Shown here piece by piece: positions 34,262 to 43,117 of a stretch of 47,507 nt of DNA. The first letter of the stretch is position 1. Every line of letters starts with the position of its first letter. The translations under genes were made by a program, and so were the position numbers. This DNA comes from Planctomycetota bacterium (lineage in GTDB: Bacteria; Planctomycetota; Phycisphaerae; Phycisphaerales; Phycisphaeraceae): the NCBI GenBank assembly GCA_024279275.1, contig JAJRRS010000005.1, positions 1 to 47,507 of the forward strand. The letters run 5' to 3'. The notes under the pieces were generated by a model, which was not told the origin of the DNA, ran no database searches, and saw only the letters and a list, made by a program, of their open reading frames with translations.

Positions 34262-35221
34262 GACTACGCCGGGCGGGGAATCGAAGTCGGACCAACGGAT
34301 TAGACCGACCGGGATCAGAACCAGCACCACCAACCCCTGCCACCACAGCCCGGCCGACAGCAGCCAACTTGCGTCGAAGACGATCAGCCATGTGGTGGCG
34401 AGTCGGGCGAAGCGTGCGGCGGTGCCGCGGCTTGCTCGGGGTGTGAGTGCGGAGGGGCCGAGCATCAGCCATGTGAGCAGGCCGAACGTGATCGCTGTGA
34501 TGGTTGGGCCGATCCAGACCGCGCCCAACCCTTCGTGGATCAGGCCGTCGGAGCGGACGCGGATCAGCACCAGGACGACCATGACCCAGAACGCCCAGCC
34601 AATGCAGATGCCCCAGCCTTCGATCGGTGTGAGTCTGGGTCGCTTGCCCGCAAGGTGGTAGCGCAGAGTCGCTGCGGCGATGACATGGGTCATGGTCAGG
34701 AGGATCGGCCAGGCGAAGGCGAGGCGTGGGTTAGGGATCACGACGGTCACGCCGATCACCAGCCCCAAGGTAACCACGCCGACCGCCGGCATAAACCTAC
34801 CCGCGACGTTGTAAAAAACGATCGCCCCCGCCGCAGCCAGCGCCAGGACGACGCTGATCGGCCCAAAGGCAACCGACGCGCCCAATGCCGCGAGCAGCCC
34901 CGTCATCGCGAGTCCAATGGCCGTACGCTGTGTTACCTGCCCCGATGGGATCGGCCTGTCAGGCTCAAACGCGCGGTCGTGGCGAGCATCCAGGGCGTCG
35001 TTCATCGCCATCATAAACACCCCCAGCCCCCCGGCGATGACCGCGGAACACAGCAACGCCAACGTGATCCCCATCCCGTCTAATGCCGGGTTACGTCGGC
35101 CCGCAGGCTCGATACCAAACGCGAAGAACACGATCAGCCAAGGCCCGCTGACCAGGGCCGGCAACACGTCCGGGCGGGTCAGTCGTAGAAGACTTCTGAG
35201 TTTGTTGGGTTTGTGTTTCAT
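34214..35221 (-). CDS. UbiA-superfamily prenyltransferase (335 aa)
   Basis: Integral membrane enzyme that transfers a polyprenyl group to an acceptor, as in ubiquinone, menaquinone or similar lipid synthesis. Seven to nine hydrophobic segments are visible. The first Asp-rich motif is NDALDARHD at residues 84-92 with EPDRPIPSG after it, typical of UbiA proteins. The second Asp-rich motif expected in the later loop is not clear; the corresponding stretch reads RYHLAGKRPRLTPIEGW. The acceptor cannot be told from sequence. The gene overlaps the convergent PEP-CTERM gene at its 3' end (34214-34261). Confidence 0.85.
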   Translation of the reverse strand: MKHKPNKLRSLLRLTRPDVLPALVSGPWLIVFFAFGIEPAGRRNPALDGMGITLALLCSAVIAGGLGVFMMAMNDALDARHDRAFEPDRPIPSGQVTQRTAIGLAMTGLLAALGASVAFGPISVVLALAAAGAIVFYNVAGRFMPAVGVVTLGLVIGVTVVIPNPRLAFAWPILLTMTHVIAAATLRYHLAGKRPRLTPIEGWGICIGWAFWVMVVLVLIRVRSDGLIHEGLGAVWIGPTITAITFGLLTWLMLGPSALTPRASRGTAARFARLATTWLIVFDASWLLSAGLWWQGLVVLVLIPVGLIRWSDFDSPPGVVSATSTANHKSHQSHT

Positions 35222-35354
35222 ACCCCCGATCCGTGGTGGGTCTGGTTGTTCTACCGCTTGAAATCACCCCGCTCATGGCCTCGCAGTCAAGGTTTGACGC
35301 AGCGGCGACCGATAACGAAGCAGGATGACCCGGCTCACGATACACTTTTCTACC

Positions 35355-36194
35355 ATGCGAACCAAACTACCACTCCCACCCCGCCCCATCAGCCTGCTCG
35401 CCGCCGCGGTGTTGTGCTGCCTGGCGGGCCTTACATCCGGCTGCACCGGGACGAACAACGGCGGGGATATCTTCGCGGACATGATCGAGCCGTTTATGGC
35501 GCCCAAGCCTTCCCAGGTCGCCCGGCAGGCTTTTAATGTCTACGACGCCGACCTCCGCCGGCGCAGTATCGCGATGCTCTCGTCTTCTCACTTCGGGCAC
35601 GAAGAGCCTTACGTCAGGATGTATCGGCTGCTGATCGACGACCAGGACCCGACCGTCCGCGCCGCCTGCACCCACGCGCTAGGGCTTCATGGCACAACAC
35701 AAGATGCGCCGACCCTGATCGCGTTACTCAAAGACGACACAAGTTTCGTCCGCTGGGAGGCCGCCAAGGCTCTGCAGAAGATCCACCATGAGGACGCGGT
35801 TGGGCCACTGATGCAGACGTTGGCCAACGATGAAGATGCCGATGTGCGGCTGGCCGCTGTGGCGGCGTTGGGTCAGTACCCGACCAAACCGGTCTTTAAC
35901 GCACTGGTCGGCGCGCTGACCGATCACAACTTCGGTGTGATCCAGACCGCCGCGCAGTCGTTGTCGCTGCTCACCGGGCAGGACCTGGGCACGGACGGCG
36001 TGCCGTGGCTGGACTTCGCGGGCGAACACCCCGGGACAACACTCTTCGCCGCGAAGAAGCAGTACACCTTTATGCCTTACCAGGCACCTCCGGGGAAGCT
36101 CAGCAAGATCAAGTTCTGGGACAAGCCTGTCGTGGCTCAACCTCAGCCACCGGTCGGGCTGGCACCCGATCAAGCGGACGACTCGGGCGCCTGA
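35355..36194 (+). CDS. HEAT-repeat lipoprotein (279 aa)
   Basis: Membrane-anchored periplasmic lipoprotein. A signal peptide with lipobox LTSGC (Cys about residue 30, LAAAVLCCLAGLTSGC) is followed by helical HEAT-type repeats, for example DPTVRAACTHALGLHG, DTSFVRWEAAKALQKI and DADVRLAAVAALGQY. HEAT repeats form protein-binding scaffolds. The C-terminal 60 residues are Pro/Lys-rich. The start ATG at 35355 gives a standard lipoprotein leader; an ATG at 35325 in the same frame would add ten residues and is an alternative. No partner is apparent from the neighbours. Confidence 0.85.
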   Translation: MRTKLPLPPRPISLLAAAVLCCLAGLTSGCTGTNNGGDIFADMIEPFMAPKPSQVARQAFNVYDADLRRRSIAMLSSSHFGHEEPYVRMYRLLIDDQDPTVRAACTHALGLHGTTQDAPTLIALLKDDTSFVRWEAAKALQKIHHEDAVGPLMQTLANDEDADVRLAAVAALGQYPTKPVFNALVGALTDHNFGVIQTAAQSLSLLTGQDLGTDGVPWLDFAGEHPGTTLFAAKKQYTFMPYQAPPGKLSKIKFWDKPVVAQPQPPVGLAPDQADDSGA

Positions 36195-36229
36195 ATCCTC
36201 CGACGCCCGGGAATTGCATCCAGGATATT

Positions 36230-38224
36230 TCATTGCTCATCCGCTCGGCGGGTCCACTCGGCTTCAAGCGGGGTCAGTTCCGCCTGCGCCTTCTCCCGTT
36301 CGTCGTGTAGTGCACTGAACTTCTTGTGATCCTGGTAGACGTCGGGGTCGGCCAGTTGTGTATCCAACTCGGCGAGCTTCGCCTCGGTCTTTTCGATCAT
36401 CGCATCGAGCTTTGATTGACTCATGTGGGAGTACTTGGACTTCTTTCGCGGCTGCTTCTTCGCCTTGCCGTCTTTTTTCTTCTCAGGTTTTGGCGGTGCT
36501 TTCGTTGCGGCAGCCTTAGTCTTTTTGGCTTTCTGGTCCGATTGTTCGGTGTCGTCTTTCACCACGGCATCGGCGCCCTGCAGCTTGATGTAGTCGCTGT
36601 AGGTGCCCAGAAAGTGCTTCACGCCGCCTTCGCCATCAAATACCAGCAACTGCTTGGCGAGGTTATCCAAGAGCATCCGGTCGTGGCTGATGATAATCAG
36701 CGTGCCCTCGGGGCTTTTGTTTATGCCGTAGTTCGTCGCCGGTTCGCAGAATCGACACAGCGCCTCTTCCAGACGTTCGGTGCTGGGGATGTCCAGGTGG
36801 TTGGTTGGTTCGTCCAGGACCAGCAGGTTGTGACCCCCAGCGACCAATCCCGCAAGCACAGCCCGGCTGCGCTCTCCGCCAGACAACACGCCCAACTGTT
36901 TGTCCTGATCGTCACCCGAAAAAAGAAACGCACCGGCGAGGTCGCGCGCTTCCTGCTCGAGCTGATTGGTGGTGATCGGGCGGAGGTACTCCATGACGGT
37001 CAGCGACAGGTTCAGGTGTTCGTGTGTCTGCTTGTAGTGCCCGACGTTGACCTGCGATCCGAGCTTGGTATCGCCTGCGGTCGGCTCCTGTTCGCCGAGC
37101 ATGCAGCGGATCACCGTGCTTTTGCCTGCGCCGTTAGGCCCGATGATCCCGATCGTGTCGCCGCGCTTGATCGTGATGCTGAGGTCGCTGAACAGCTTGC
37201 GCGTTTCGTAATTCACCGCCAGCTCGTTGGTGATGATCACGTTGTCGCTACTGCGTGGGCCGATATTAAACCGCAGCTTCATCGTGTTGAATTCGATCGG
37301 GCGTTCCATGGCATCGTCACGCTTGAATCGGTCGAGCCGTTTCTCTCGGCCCCGGGCCTGCTTGGCGCGTTGGCCGGTCTTGTAGCGTGCGATGAACGCC
37401 TGCTCCTGCTTGATCGAGGTCTGCTGTTTGTCGAACGCGCGCCGCATCGCCAGCGCCCGCTCCGCCCGCAGTTCCCGGTATTTCTGGTAGTTGCCGGGGT
37501 ACTCGACCAGCCGGCCCTCTTCCATCTCGTAGATTTTTGTGACTACCCGGTCCAGCATCCAGCGGTCGTGGCTGACCATCAGCACCGCACCGGTGTAGGT
37601 CGCCAGGAAACCTTCGAGCCATTGGCGTCCCGCGATGTCCAGGTGGTTCGTCGGCTCGTCCAGCAGCAACACGTCCGGGTGTGTCAGCAACAACTTCCCA
37701 AGCGCCAGCCGACCCTTCTGCCCGCCGGACAGGTCGCGGACCTTCACGTTGAATACGTCGTCGGTCAGCCCCAGGCCGTGAAGTATCTGATCGATCAGGT
37801 GGTCGGTCGCGTAGCCGCCCAAGGCGTGCATCCGAACTTCCAACTGTTCGTACCGCTTAAGCATCCGATCCAGTTCGTTGCCGGTGGCCTCGGCCATGTC
37901 ATGGCTGATCTTGTCGATTTCTTTGTGTAGCTCGTCCAACTCCGCCAACGCGGTCCCAGCCTCTTCCCGGAGGGTATTGTCGAGGTTCAGGTCCGGGTCC
38001 TGTGTGAGGTAGCCCGCTTGGATCCCGCGTGCCAGTTGGACGTGCCCGCTGTCGGGCTTGAGGTCGCCACGCTGAGCGATGAGCTTTAAGAGCGTGGATT
38101 TTCCGCAGCCGTTGCGCCCGACCATCCCGACGTGCTGGCCCGCCTCAAGGGTGAGGTTGACCCCATCAAGGATACGCCGATCGCCGAAGCTTAATATCAG
38201 ATTTGCAACGCTGACTAATGCCAT
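36230..38224 (-). CDS. ABC-F ATPase, Uup-like (664 aa)
   Basis: Soluble protein with two ATPase domains, of the ABC-F group that acts at the ribosome or on nucleic acids, not a transporter. Domain 1 has GRNGCGKSTLLKL, LSGGQKGRLALGKLLL and LLLDEPTNHLD. Domain 2 has GPNGAGKSTVIRC, LSGGERSRAVLAGLV and LVLDEPTNHLD. Between them is an arginine/lysine-rich linker of about 80 residues. The C-terminus has a lysine-rich stretch followed by a coiled coil (KLDAMIEKTEAKLAELDTQL), as in Uup. The start ATG at 38224 gives MALVSVANLILSFGDRRIL; a frame extension of 75 residues upstream looks non-coding. The exact subfamily is uncertain. Confidence 0.93.
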   Translation of the reverse strand: MALVSVANLILSFGDRRILDGVNLTLEAGQHVGMVGRNGCGKSTLLKLIAQRGDLKPDSGHVQLARGIQAGYLTQDPDLNLDNTLREEAGTALAELDELHKEIDKISHDMAEATGNELDRMLKRYEQLEVRMHALGGYATDHLIDQILHGLGLTDDVFNVKVRDLSGGQKGRLALGKLLLTHPDVLLLDEPTNHLDIAGRQWLEGFLATYTGAVLMVSHDRWMLDRVVTKIYEMEEGRLVEYPGNYQKYRELRAERALAMRRAFDKQQTSIKQEQAFIARYKTGQRAKQARGREKRLDRFKRDDAMERPIEFNTMKLRFNIGPRSSDNVIITNELAVNYETRKLFSDLSITIKRGDTIGIIGPNGAGKSTVIRCMLGEQEPTAGDTKLGSQVNVGHYKQTHEHLNLSLTVMEYLRPITTNQLEQEARDLAGAFLFSGDDQDKQLGVLSGGERSRAVLAGLVAGGHNLLVLDEPTNHLDIPSTERLEEALCRFCEPATNYGINKSPEGTLIIISHDRMLLDNLAKQLLVFDGEGGVKHFLGTYSDYIKLQGADAVVKDDTEQSDQKAKKTKAAATKAPPKPEKKKDGKAKKQPRKKSKYSHMSQSKLDAMIEKTEAKLAELDTQLADPDVYQDHKKFSALHDEREKAQAELTPLEAEWTRRADEQ

Positions 38225-38896
38225 GAGCCGCGTAAGGTAGCAGGTCGGCGGCGGTGGGCCAGCGTCCGGGGCGGTTGGGTGTGTCCGTGTCCGCCCTCCC
38301 CCTCTTGGGAGGATGAGATATTTCGGATAAACGCTTGACGTTAATGTGCTTGCAGGGTGTCCGCTTAGAAGGGGTAGGCCACGCCGACCGGGTGGCAGTG
38401 GGTTGAGTAAATACGGTTGTGTCAGGGTTTTATAGCGGTGGTATGCCATGATTTAGTTTGTCCGGGCGGACAGGGTGGCCGGCGGGGCAGGGGTTGGGTT
38501 ATTGGTGGTCAGATATTTTTCGCCGGGGGGGATTATTTTGGAGCGTTATTCATGCGGGTGGTGCGGAGTTCGGTTGTCTGGCGCGACAAGTCGCGGCGCT
38601 TCGTGTGGGGCATCGTGCAACGGTGGGGGCGGGTGACTCGAAAAACATGCGCCTCTATAAGTGGGTTTCAATCCCGCGTTGGTGCGCACGTTGTCGAACC
38701 CAAATGGGGACGGCTTGTGTGATTGCAAGGGGATACGGAAGGTCGGGTGTGGGGGGGGGCAGGTGAACGGACAGGCCCGGTCAGGCCAATGAGTCCGGGA
38801 GGACAGGGCGGACATACCCTTGATAAGCCGGTCGGGTATCCCAGCGAAGCACCGGACGGGGTGCATCGGTGGGCCTTGGGTGCGGGGTTACAGAAA
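38225..38896. other. 672-base non-coding gap
   Basis: No gene-like frame is seen. It holds a G9 tract (38751-38759). The leftmost part is presumably the promoter region of the ABC-F gene on the minus strand, though no clear boxes were found. No terminator with a T run was found for the gene ending at 38897. Confidence 0.6.
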
Positions 38897-40747
38897 TTAC
38901 GCCTGTCTTTGTCTGCGAGCCAGTGCGCTGAATGCACCGAAGGACAGCGCGAGGGAGGTGGGTTCGGGGATCGAGGTGCCTGATGCTGGGGGTGTGCCGG
39001 CGTTCCAGTTGCCTAGGACGATGTTCAGGTCAGCGATCCCGACAAACCCGTCGCCGGTGGGGTCGGCTAACGGATCAGCGGGTGGCACGTTCTGGTTCCA
39101 GTTGCCCAGGACCCGATTCAGGTCATCGATACCAACGAAGCCGTCGGCGTCGAGGTCGCCTGGCAGTGTCCCGCCGATTGTAGCGACGAAGATACCTTGG
39201 CTGCCGTCGGTAAAGTTGAGCTTGAACGCGAGTTGCCCGTCGTCGTTGAAGGAGGTGGAGTACCCGTCCCCGCCACCGGAGTTGACAGTTAAAGCCAGCA
39301 AGCTGATCGTGCGAAGGTCGTCGATCAGCGGGTCGTCGTTGACGTCGAACAGGTCGCCCGCCCGTGCGACAAGGGTGAGCACACCCGCGGAATCGGTCGC
39401 CCAGATGCCCCAATTATTCACGGTGGTCACGCCTGTGCCGGTGAGGTTGCTTTTGAACGCGGTCTGCCCCGAGCCGTTGAGTACGGGTGTATTCATGCGG
39501 CCGTACATCACGCCCGCCGGCGTGCCCGGGGCGGCGTCACCCGAACGGGCCACCAGGGCCAGCGCACCGGAACCTTCTGACCAGATGCCTGTATCATTCG
39601 TGCCGTCCACTCCCGTCCCTGTAAGGGCACCCCGGAACGCGATCTGGCCCGCGTCGTTGAGTATGGGGTCGTTGCCAAAGCTGGTGAACACCACGCCCTG
39701 TGCCGTATCCGGGGCTGCGCTGCCCTTACGCGCCACCAGGGCCAGCACACCGGAACCTTCTGACCAGATACCTGTGTCATTAGTGTTGTCTACGTCCGTA
39801 CCGGTGAGGCTGCCCCAGAACGCGGTCTGGCCTGCGCCGTTGAGCTTTGGGCCGTCAAAGCTGGCGAACACCACGCCCGCCGCCGTGCCCGGGGCGGTGC
39901 TACCCGAACGCGCGATCAGGCCCAGCACGCCCGAACCTTGCGACCAGATACCCGTGTTATTCGTGACGTTCACGCCCGTACCGGTTAGCTTGCCCCAGAA
40001 CGCGGTCTGGCCCGAACCGTTGAGCACCGGATTGATAAAAAAGAAGCTGTACACCACGCCCGCCGACGTGCCCGGGGCGGCACTGCCCTTACGCGCTACC
40101 AGGCTCAGGACTCCCGAACCTTCGGACCAGATACCTTGGTTATTCGTGATGTTCACGCCCGGGCCGTTGAAGTAGCCCGTGAACGCGGTCTGGCCCGCGT
40201 CGTTGAATACGGGGCTGCCAGTAATAAAGCTGGTATATACCACGCCCGCCGCCGTGCCTGGGACGGCGTCGCCCTCACGCGCGACCAGGGCCAGCGCACC
40301 GGATCTTTCAGACCAGATTCCTCTGTCATTCGTGCTGTCCACACCCGTGCCGGTGAGGCTGCTATGGAACGCGGTTTGACCCGCGCCGTTTAGCACGGGG
40401 GTGCTCATGAAGATGTACACCACGCCCGCCGCCGTGCCCGGGGCTGCGCTGCCTGTACGGGCGACCAGGCTCAGCGCACCGGAAGCTTCTGACCAGATGC
40501 CTGTGTCATTCGTGCCGCCCACACCCGTACCCGTGATGAGGCCCCAGAACGCGGTCTGCCCCGTGTCGTCGATCACGGGGTTGCTGAAGAGGCTGTACAC
40601 CACTCCCGATCCCGTGCCCGGCGCGGCGTCGCTGGTCAGCGCGACGGTTTGATATGTGACCGTCGCCTGAACATCAGCACCAAACCAAACAGTCAGCCAC
40701 GTTACAGTCACGCAAACGGCGCACTTCTTTAACAGCTTACACGCCAT
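38897..40747 (-). CDS. secreted seven-repeat (NxxGxxAF-type) PEP-CTERM protein (616 aa)
   Basis: Exported protein. A signal peptide covers about residues 1-29. Seven repeats of about 60 residues follow, each with PVLN or PVFN then GxGQTAFxxxLTGTGV, NDTGIWSEGSGALALVAR and SGDAAPGTAAGVVY. This is the NxxGxxAF-type tandem repeat known from bacterial surface proteins, probably forming beta-propeller-like blades (seven copies would close one ring; this is inferred). Two dockerin-like calcium loops follow (GDLDADGFVGIDDLN and DPTGDGFVGIADLNIVLGNW), then IPEPTSLALSFGA and RRQRQA, an atypical PEP-CTERM tail. At the DNA level the repeats show a period of about 180-186 bases, so recombination among them is possible. 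Confidence 0.9.
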   Translation of the reverse strand: MACKLLKKCAVCVTVTWLTVWFGADVQATVTYQTVALTSDAAPGTGSGVVYSLFSNPVIDDTGQTAFWGLITGTGVGGTNDTGIWSEASGALSLVARTGSAAPGTAAGVVYIFMSTPVLNGAGQTAFHSSLTGTGVDSTNDRGIWSERSGALALVAREGDAVPGTAAGVVYTSFITGSPVFNDAGQTAFTGYFNGPGVNITNNQGIWSEGSGVLSLVARKGSAAPGTSAGVVYSFFFINPVLNGSGQTAFWGKLTGTGVNVTNNTGIWSQGSGVLGLIARSGSTAPGTAAGVVFASFDGPKLNGAGQTAFWGSLTGTDVDNTNDTGIWSEGSGVLALVARKGSAAPDTAQGVVFTSFGNDPILNDAGQIAFRGALTGTGVDGTNDTGIWSEGSGALALVARSGDAAPGTPAGVMYGRMNTPVLNGSGQTAFKSNLTGTGVTTVNNWGIWATDSAGVLTLVARAGDLFDVNDDPLIDDLRTISLLALTVNSGGGDGYSTSFNDDGQLAFKLNFTDGSQGIFVATIGGTLPGDLDADGFVGIDDLNRVLGNWNQNVPPADPLADPTGDGFVGIADLNIVLGNWNAGTPPASGTSIPEPTSLALSFGAFSALARRQRQA

Positions 40748-40837
40748 TGCTTACTGTCCTCCATATTAATGCTGGGTCCAGGTTGAGTGTGGCCCGAAAC
40801 AGTCAGAAATCACCCGAAGCCCAGAACATGAAGCATA

Positions 40838-40866
40838 AATCATCCTCCATTTATTTCACATGTCAA
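40838..40866 (-). promoter_or_regulatory. probable promoter of the seven-repeat protein
   Basis: On the minus strand TTGACA (rc of 40861-40866) with a 17-base spacer to a weak ATGATT box (rc of 40838-40843), about 90 bases before the ATG. The consensus -35 box and weak -10 recall the PEP-CTERM promoters at 25856 and 31329. Confidence 0.45.
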
Positions 40867-41009
40867 GCTTTATGTGTCTGTGAGATGTAAAAGAAGCATC
40901 ATAAATAGTTGCCTGGCTTAACAGGCGTGAGTTGTACAGCATTGCTTTCGTGCCTGTGTAAGGGTGGGTGGCCCGGGAAACGAAGAGGGGACACATCAAA
41001 GTGTGTTCG

Positions 41010-41450
41010 TTACACCCAACGGCGCACGCGCTTCTGGTAGGCGAGGTAAGGTTCACCAAAGCGTTCGGTTAGCATCGCTTCTTCGACGCGGATGAATCGA
41101 GTGGTGATGAGCCAGGCGAAGAGAGGGGGTATCAGCAGGCAGGTCGCGGTGCCGAGTACGACCGCTGCACCGGCGAGGGCGATCAGCAGGCTCAGGTACA
41201 TCGGGTTGCGTGTGAAGCGGTAGGGGCCTGCGGTCACGAGGGTGGAGGATTCTTTGAAAGGTTTGATGGCGGTGCGGTATTTTCGGAACAGGACGGCGGC
41301 GTAAAGCACGACGGCGAACCCGACGGCGGGGGGGATGAATCCCAAATAACGCCATGGCCCGGCGATCCAGCGGTAGCCGGGTGCAAGATAATGCAACCCG
41401 GCCATTGATAGCAGGGCGATCAGGAAGTAGACGGGAGGTGGTGGGCGCAT
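41010..41450 (-). CDS. isoprenylcysteine carboxyl methyltransferase-like membrane protein (146 aa)
   Basis: Small integral membrane methyltransferase of the ICMT/PEMT-like group. Four to five hydrophobic helices are visible. The C-terminal cytoplasmic motif includes GPYRFTRNPMYLSLL, then RVEEAMLTERFGEPYLAYQKRV with the conserved ERFGExYxxY pattern that binds AdoMet and the substrate. Substrate is not predictable; bacterial members often have unknown targets. It lies alone on the minus strand between the repeat protein and a plus-strand porin. Confidence 0.82.
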   Translation of the reverse strand: MRPPPPVYFLIALLSMAGLHYLAPGYRWIAGPWRYLGFIPPAVGFAVVLYAAVLFRKYRTAIKPFKESSTLVTAGPYRFTRNPMYLSLLIALAGAAVVLGTATCLLIPPLFAWLITTRFIRVEEAMLTERFGEPYLAYQKRVRRWV

Positions 41451-41637
41451 CTGTTGTGTGGGTGTGTTCGGGGTAGGGAATCAAAATATCAGGGATTCAA
41501 GGTGGGCACCGGGTACAGGTGACGCGGTTAAGCCATGTCTAGTGGATCGGCATTTGCCGAGTCGACGGGGTTGTCAGCTTAAACTAGGCTCAAGGATCGG
41601 ATTGGGCAAGGGGCACGTTTGCATCATCCCCCCTATT

Positions 41638-41653
41638 AAGATATAAATATCTT
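41638..41653. promoter_or_regulatory. 16-base inverted repeat next to the porin start codon
   Basis: AAGATAT (41638-41644), AA, ATATCTT (41647-41653), ending four bases before the porin ATG at 41658. It could be an operator or a weak RNA hairpin that controls translation. No Shine-Dalgarno sequence is seen in the same stretch. Confidence 0.5.
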
Positions 41654-41657
41654 TATT

Positions 41658-43028
41658 ATGTTAAAGTCTATTTTATCGGTTTTGGGCGGTCTGGTGTGGG
41701 TGTGTACGGCTATGGGGGCACCGGGTGTATCGACGGGGGTGGCGGACGCGGGGCGTGACCCTCAGCCCGACCCCCGGCTAGGCGCAATGCAGCAGGAGTT
41801 GGACGTCTTACGGCAGGAGATCAGAGAGGTTCGTGCTCAGCAGGACAGCCCCTGGCTGACCGAACGCCGATCGCAGGAGGTCAGGGCCTTGATCCTGGAG
41901 GTTTTTTCCGATGCCGACACACGGGCCTCGCTTCTCTCTGATGAGCTGACCTGCTACTACGACGGGGGCTTCATCATCCGGGACAACGATACGTTCCTGC
42001 TGAAGTTCGGCAGCTACATACAGTTCCGATACATCAGCAGCAGTGCGCCCGACACGGCGGACGACGAGGAGGGGGGCTTCCAGACGCGCAGGTTGGCGTT
42101 GATGTTGTCGGGATATATCGGCTCGCCGCGTGTGTCGTTTTTTGTCATGCCCACGTTCAGCCGATCGACCGGTCTTGCTCGGCTGGAGTTGGGCTTCGTG
42201 AAGTACAAGATCGATGACCGTTGGAACATCATGGCTGGACAGTTCAAGGCCCCGTTCCACCGCGAATGGCTGACCAGCGCCAGGCTCCAGCCGATGGTCG
42301 AGCGGTCTTATGTCAATTCGCAATTCACCTCGCTGTATGTGCAGGGCGTGCAGGTCTCGCGCCAGGGCGACGACACCCGGCTACGCCTGTCGGTACACAA
42401 CGGTACCTGGGGTTGGAACACCGACTACGAGGCCGACCGCACCGACTTCGCGTTGGGCGCTCGTGGTGAGTGGAAGATTTGGGGGAACTGGAAACAGTTC
42501 GCAGACACCGTCGGCTGGTCAGGGGACGATGGCTTGTTGTTGGGTTCAGCGATTCAGTTTGATCGTGGCGAGACCGGTGGTGGAACCGCGACGCCGGATA
42601 TCCTTAAATACACAGGCGACATCAGCCGGGAGGGCGATGGTTGGAATCTCTACGCCGCATTCACAGGCCGACACATCGAGTCCAACGGTTCGCCGAGCAT
42701 TCTTGACGCCGACCAGTGGGGGGCGGTTCTCCAGGGGGGTGTCTTTATTGTCCCCGATAAGGTTGATATCTACGCACGATATGAGTGGATCGATGCGGAC
42801 GGCGTAGCCTTCAAGCAATCCACCGGTGTCACCACCGCGACCGACAATGATGTCGCCCAGTTGATTACCCTTGGCACCAACATCTTCCTGCGCGGCCACC
42901 AGACCAAGCTCTCGTTCGACGTGGTTCACGCCTTTGACGGCCTGCCACGCACCGACACCAGCACAGGATTACGTGCCTCCGACGGCCCATCAACCACCGT
43001 CCGTAGCCAGGTGATGATCTCGTTCTGA
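41658..43028 (+). CDS. OprP/OprO-type porin (456 aa)
   Basis: Outer-membrane porin of the family that includes phosphate/pyrophosphate-selective OprP and OprO. Residues 1-21 form a signal peptide. Residues about 45-95 are a short coiled coil (LDVLRQEIREVRAQQ), the trimerisation/cell-wall segment seen in many such porins. The barrel begins with GGFIIRDNDTFLLKFGSYIQFRY-type strands and includes RRLALMLSGYIGSP, MAGQFKAPFHREW and VDIYARYEWID. It ends in VRSQVMISF with terminal Phe, as expected for outer-membrane barrels. Transport specificity is not proven; the pst operon at 1380-5121 makes phosphate a reasonable guess. Confidence 0.85.
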   Translation: MLKSILSVLGGLVWVCTAMGAPGVSTGVADAGRDPQPDPRLGAMQQELDVLRQEIREVRAQQDSPWLTERRSQEVRALILEVFSDADTRASLLSDELTCYYDGGFIIRDNDTFLLKFGSYIQFRYISSSAPDTADDEEGGFQTRRLALMLSGYIGSPRVSFFVMPTFSRSTGLARLELGFVKYKIDDRWNIMAGQFKAPFHREWLTSARLQPMVERSYVNSQFTSLYVQGVQVSRQGDDTRLRLSVHNGTWGWNTDYEADRTDFALGARGEWKIWGNWKQFADTVGWSGDDGLLLGSAIQFDRGETGGGTATPDILKYTGDISREGDGWNLYAAFTGRHIESNGSPSILDADQWGAVLQGGVFIVPDKVDIYARYEWIDADGVAFKQSTGVTTATDNDVAQLITLGTNIFLRGHQTKLSFDVVHAFDGLPRTDTSTGLRASDGPSTTVRSQVMISF

Positions 43029-43072
43029 CCCGTGCGAGGAAAACGAAACAAACCAGAATCAGGTAGAAGCCA

Positions 43073-43100
43073 CGAGTTTAGCCTGGCCGCTTGCGGCCAG
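43073..43100 (+). repeat. 28-nt hairpin repeat, copy 1
   Basis: Conserved leader CGAGTTTAG (43073-43081), then stem CTGGCCGC (43083-43090), TT, GCGGCCAG (43093-43100). It matches copy 2 (47182-47209, opposite strand) at 25 of 28 positions. Two of the three differences are a compensatory stem pair. Confidence 0.75.
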
Positions 43101-43117
43101 TGATACACCGGCTAACA

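Noticed and set aside
36416-37930. 504-codon plus-strand frame opposite the ABC-F gene
   Set aside because: The minus-strand ABC-F gene has every ATPase motif; the plus frame has none and is a mirror of its codon bias.
38225-38449. 75-residue N-terminal extension of the ABC-F protein
   Set aside because: It is Pro/Gly/Arg-rich with no domain. ATG 38224 gives the expected ABC-F start MALVSVANLIL.
38661-38678. T-arm-like GTGGGTTTCAATCCCGC, possible tRNA
   Set aside because: The loop is not a proper T-loop and no acceptor or anticodon stem can be found around it.
38820-40175. Plus-strand repetitive frame opposite the seven-repeat gene
   Set aside because: Its repeats mirror those of the minus-strand gene; no signal peptide and no known repeat on this strand.
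40921-40957. ACAGGC/GCCTGT hairpin after the methyltransferase gene as a terminator
   Set aside because: No T run follows on either strand and the loop is 25 bases long.
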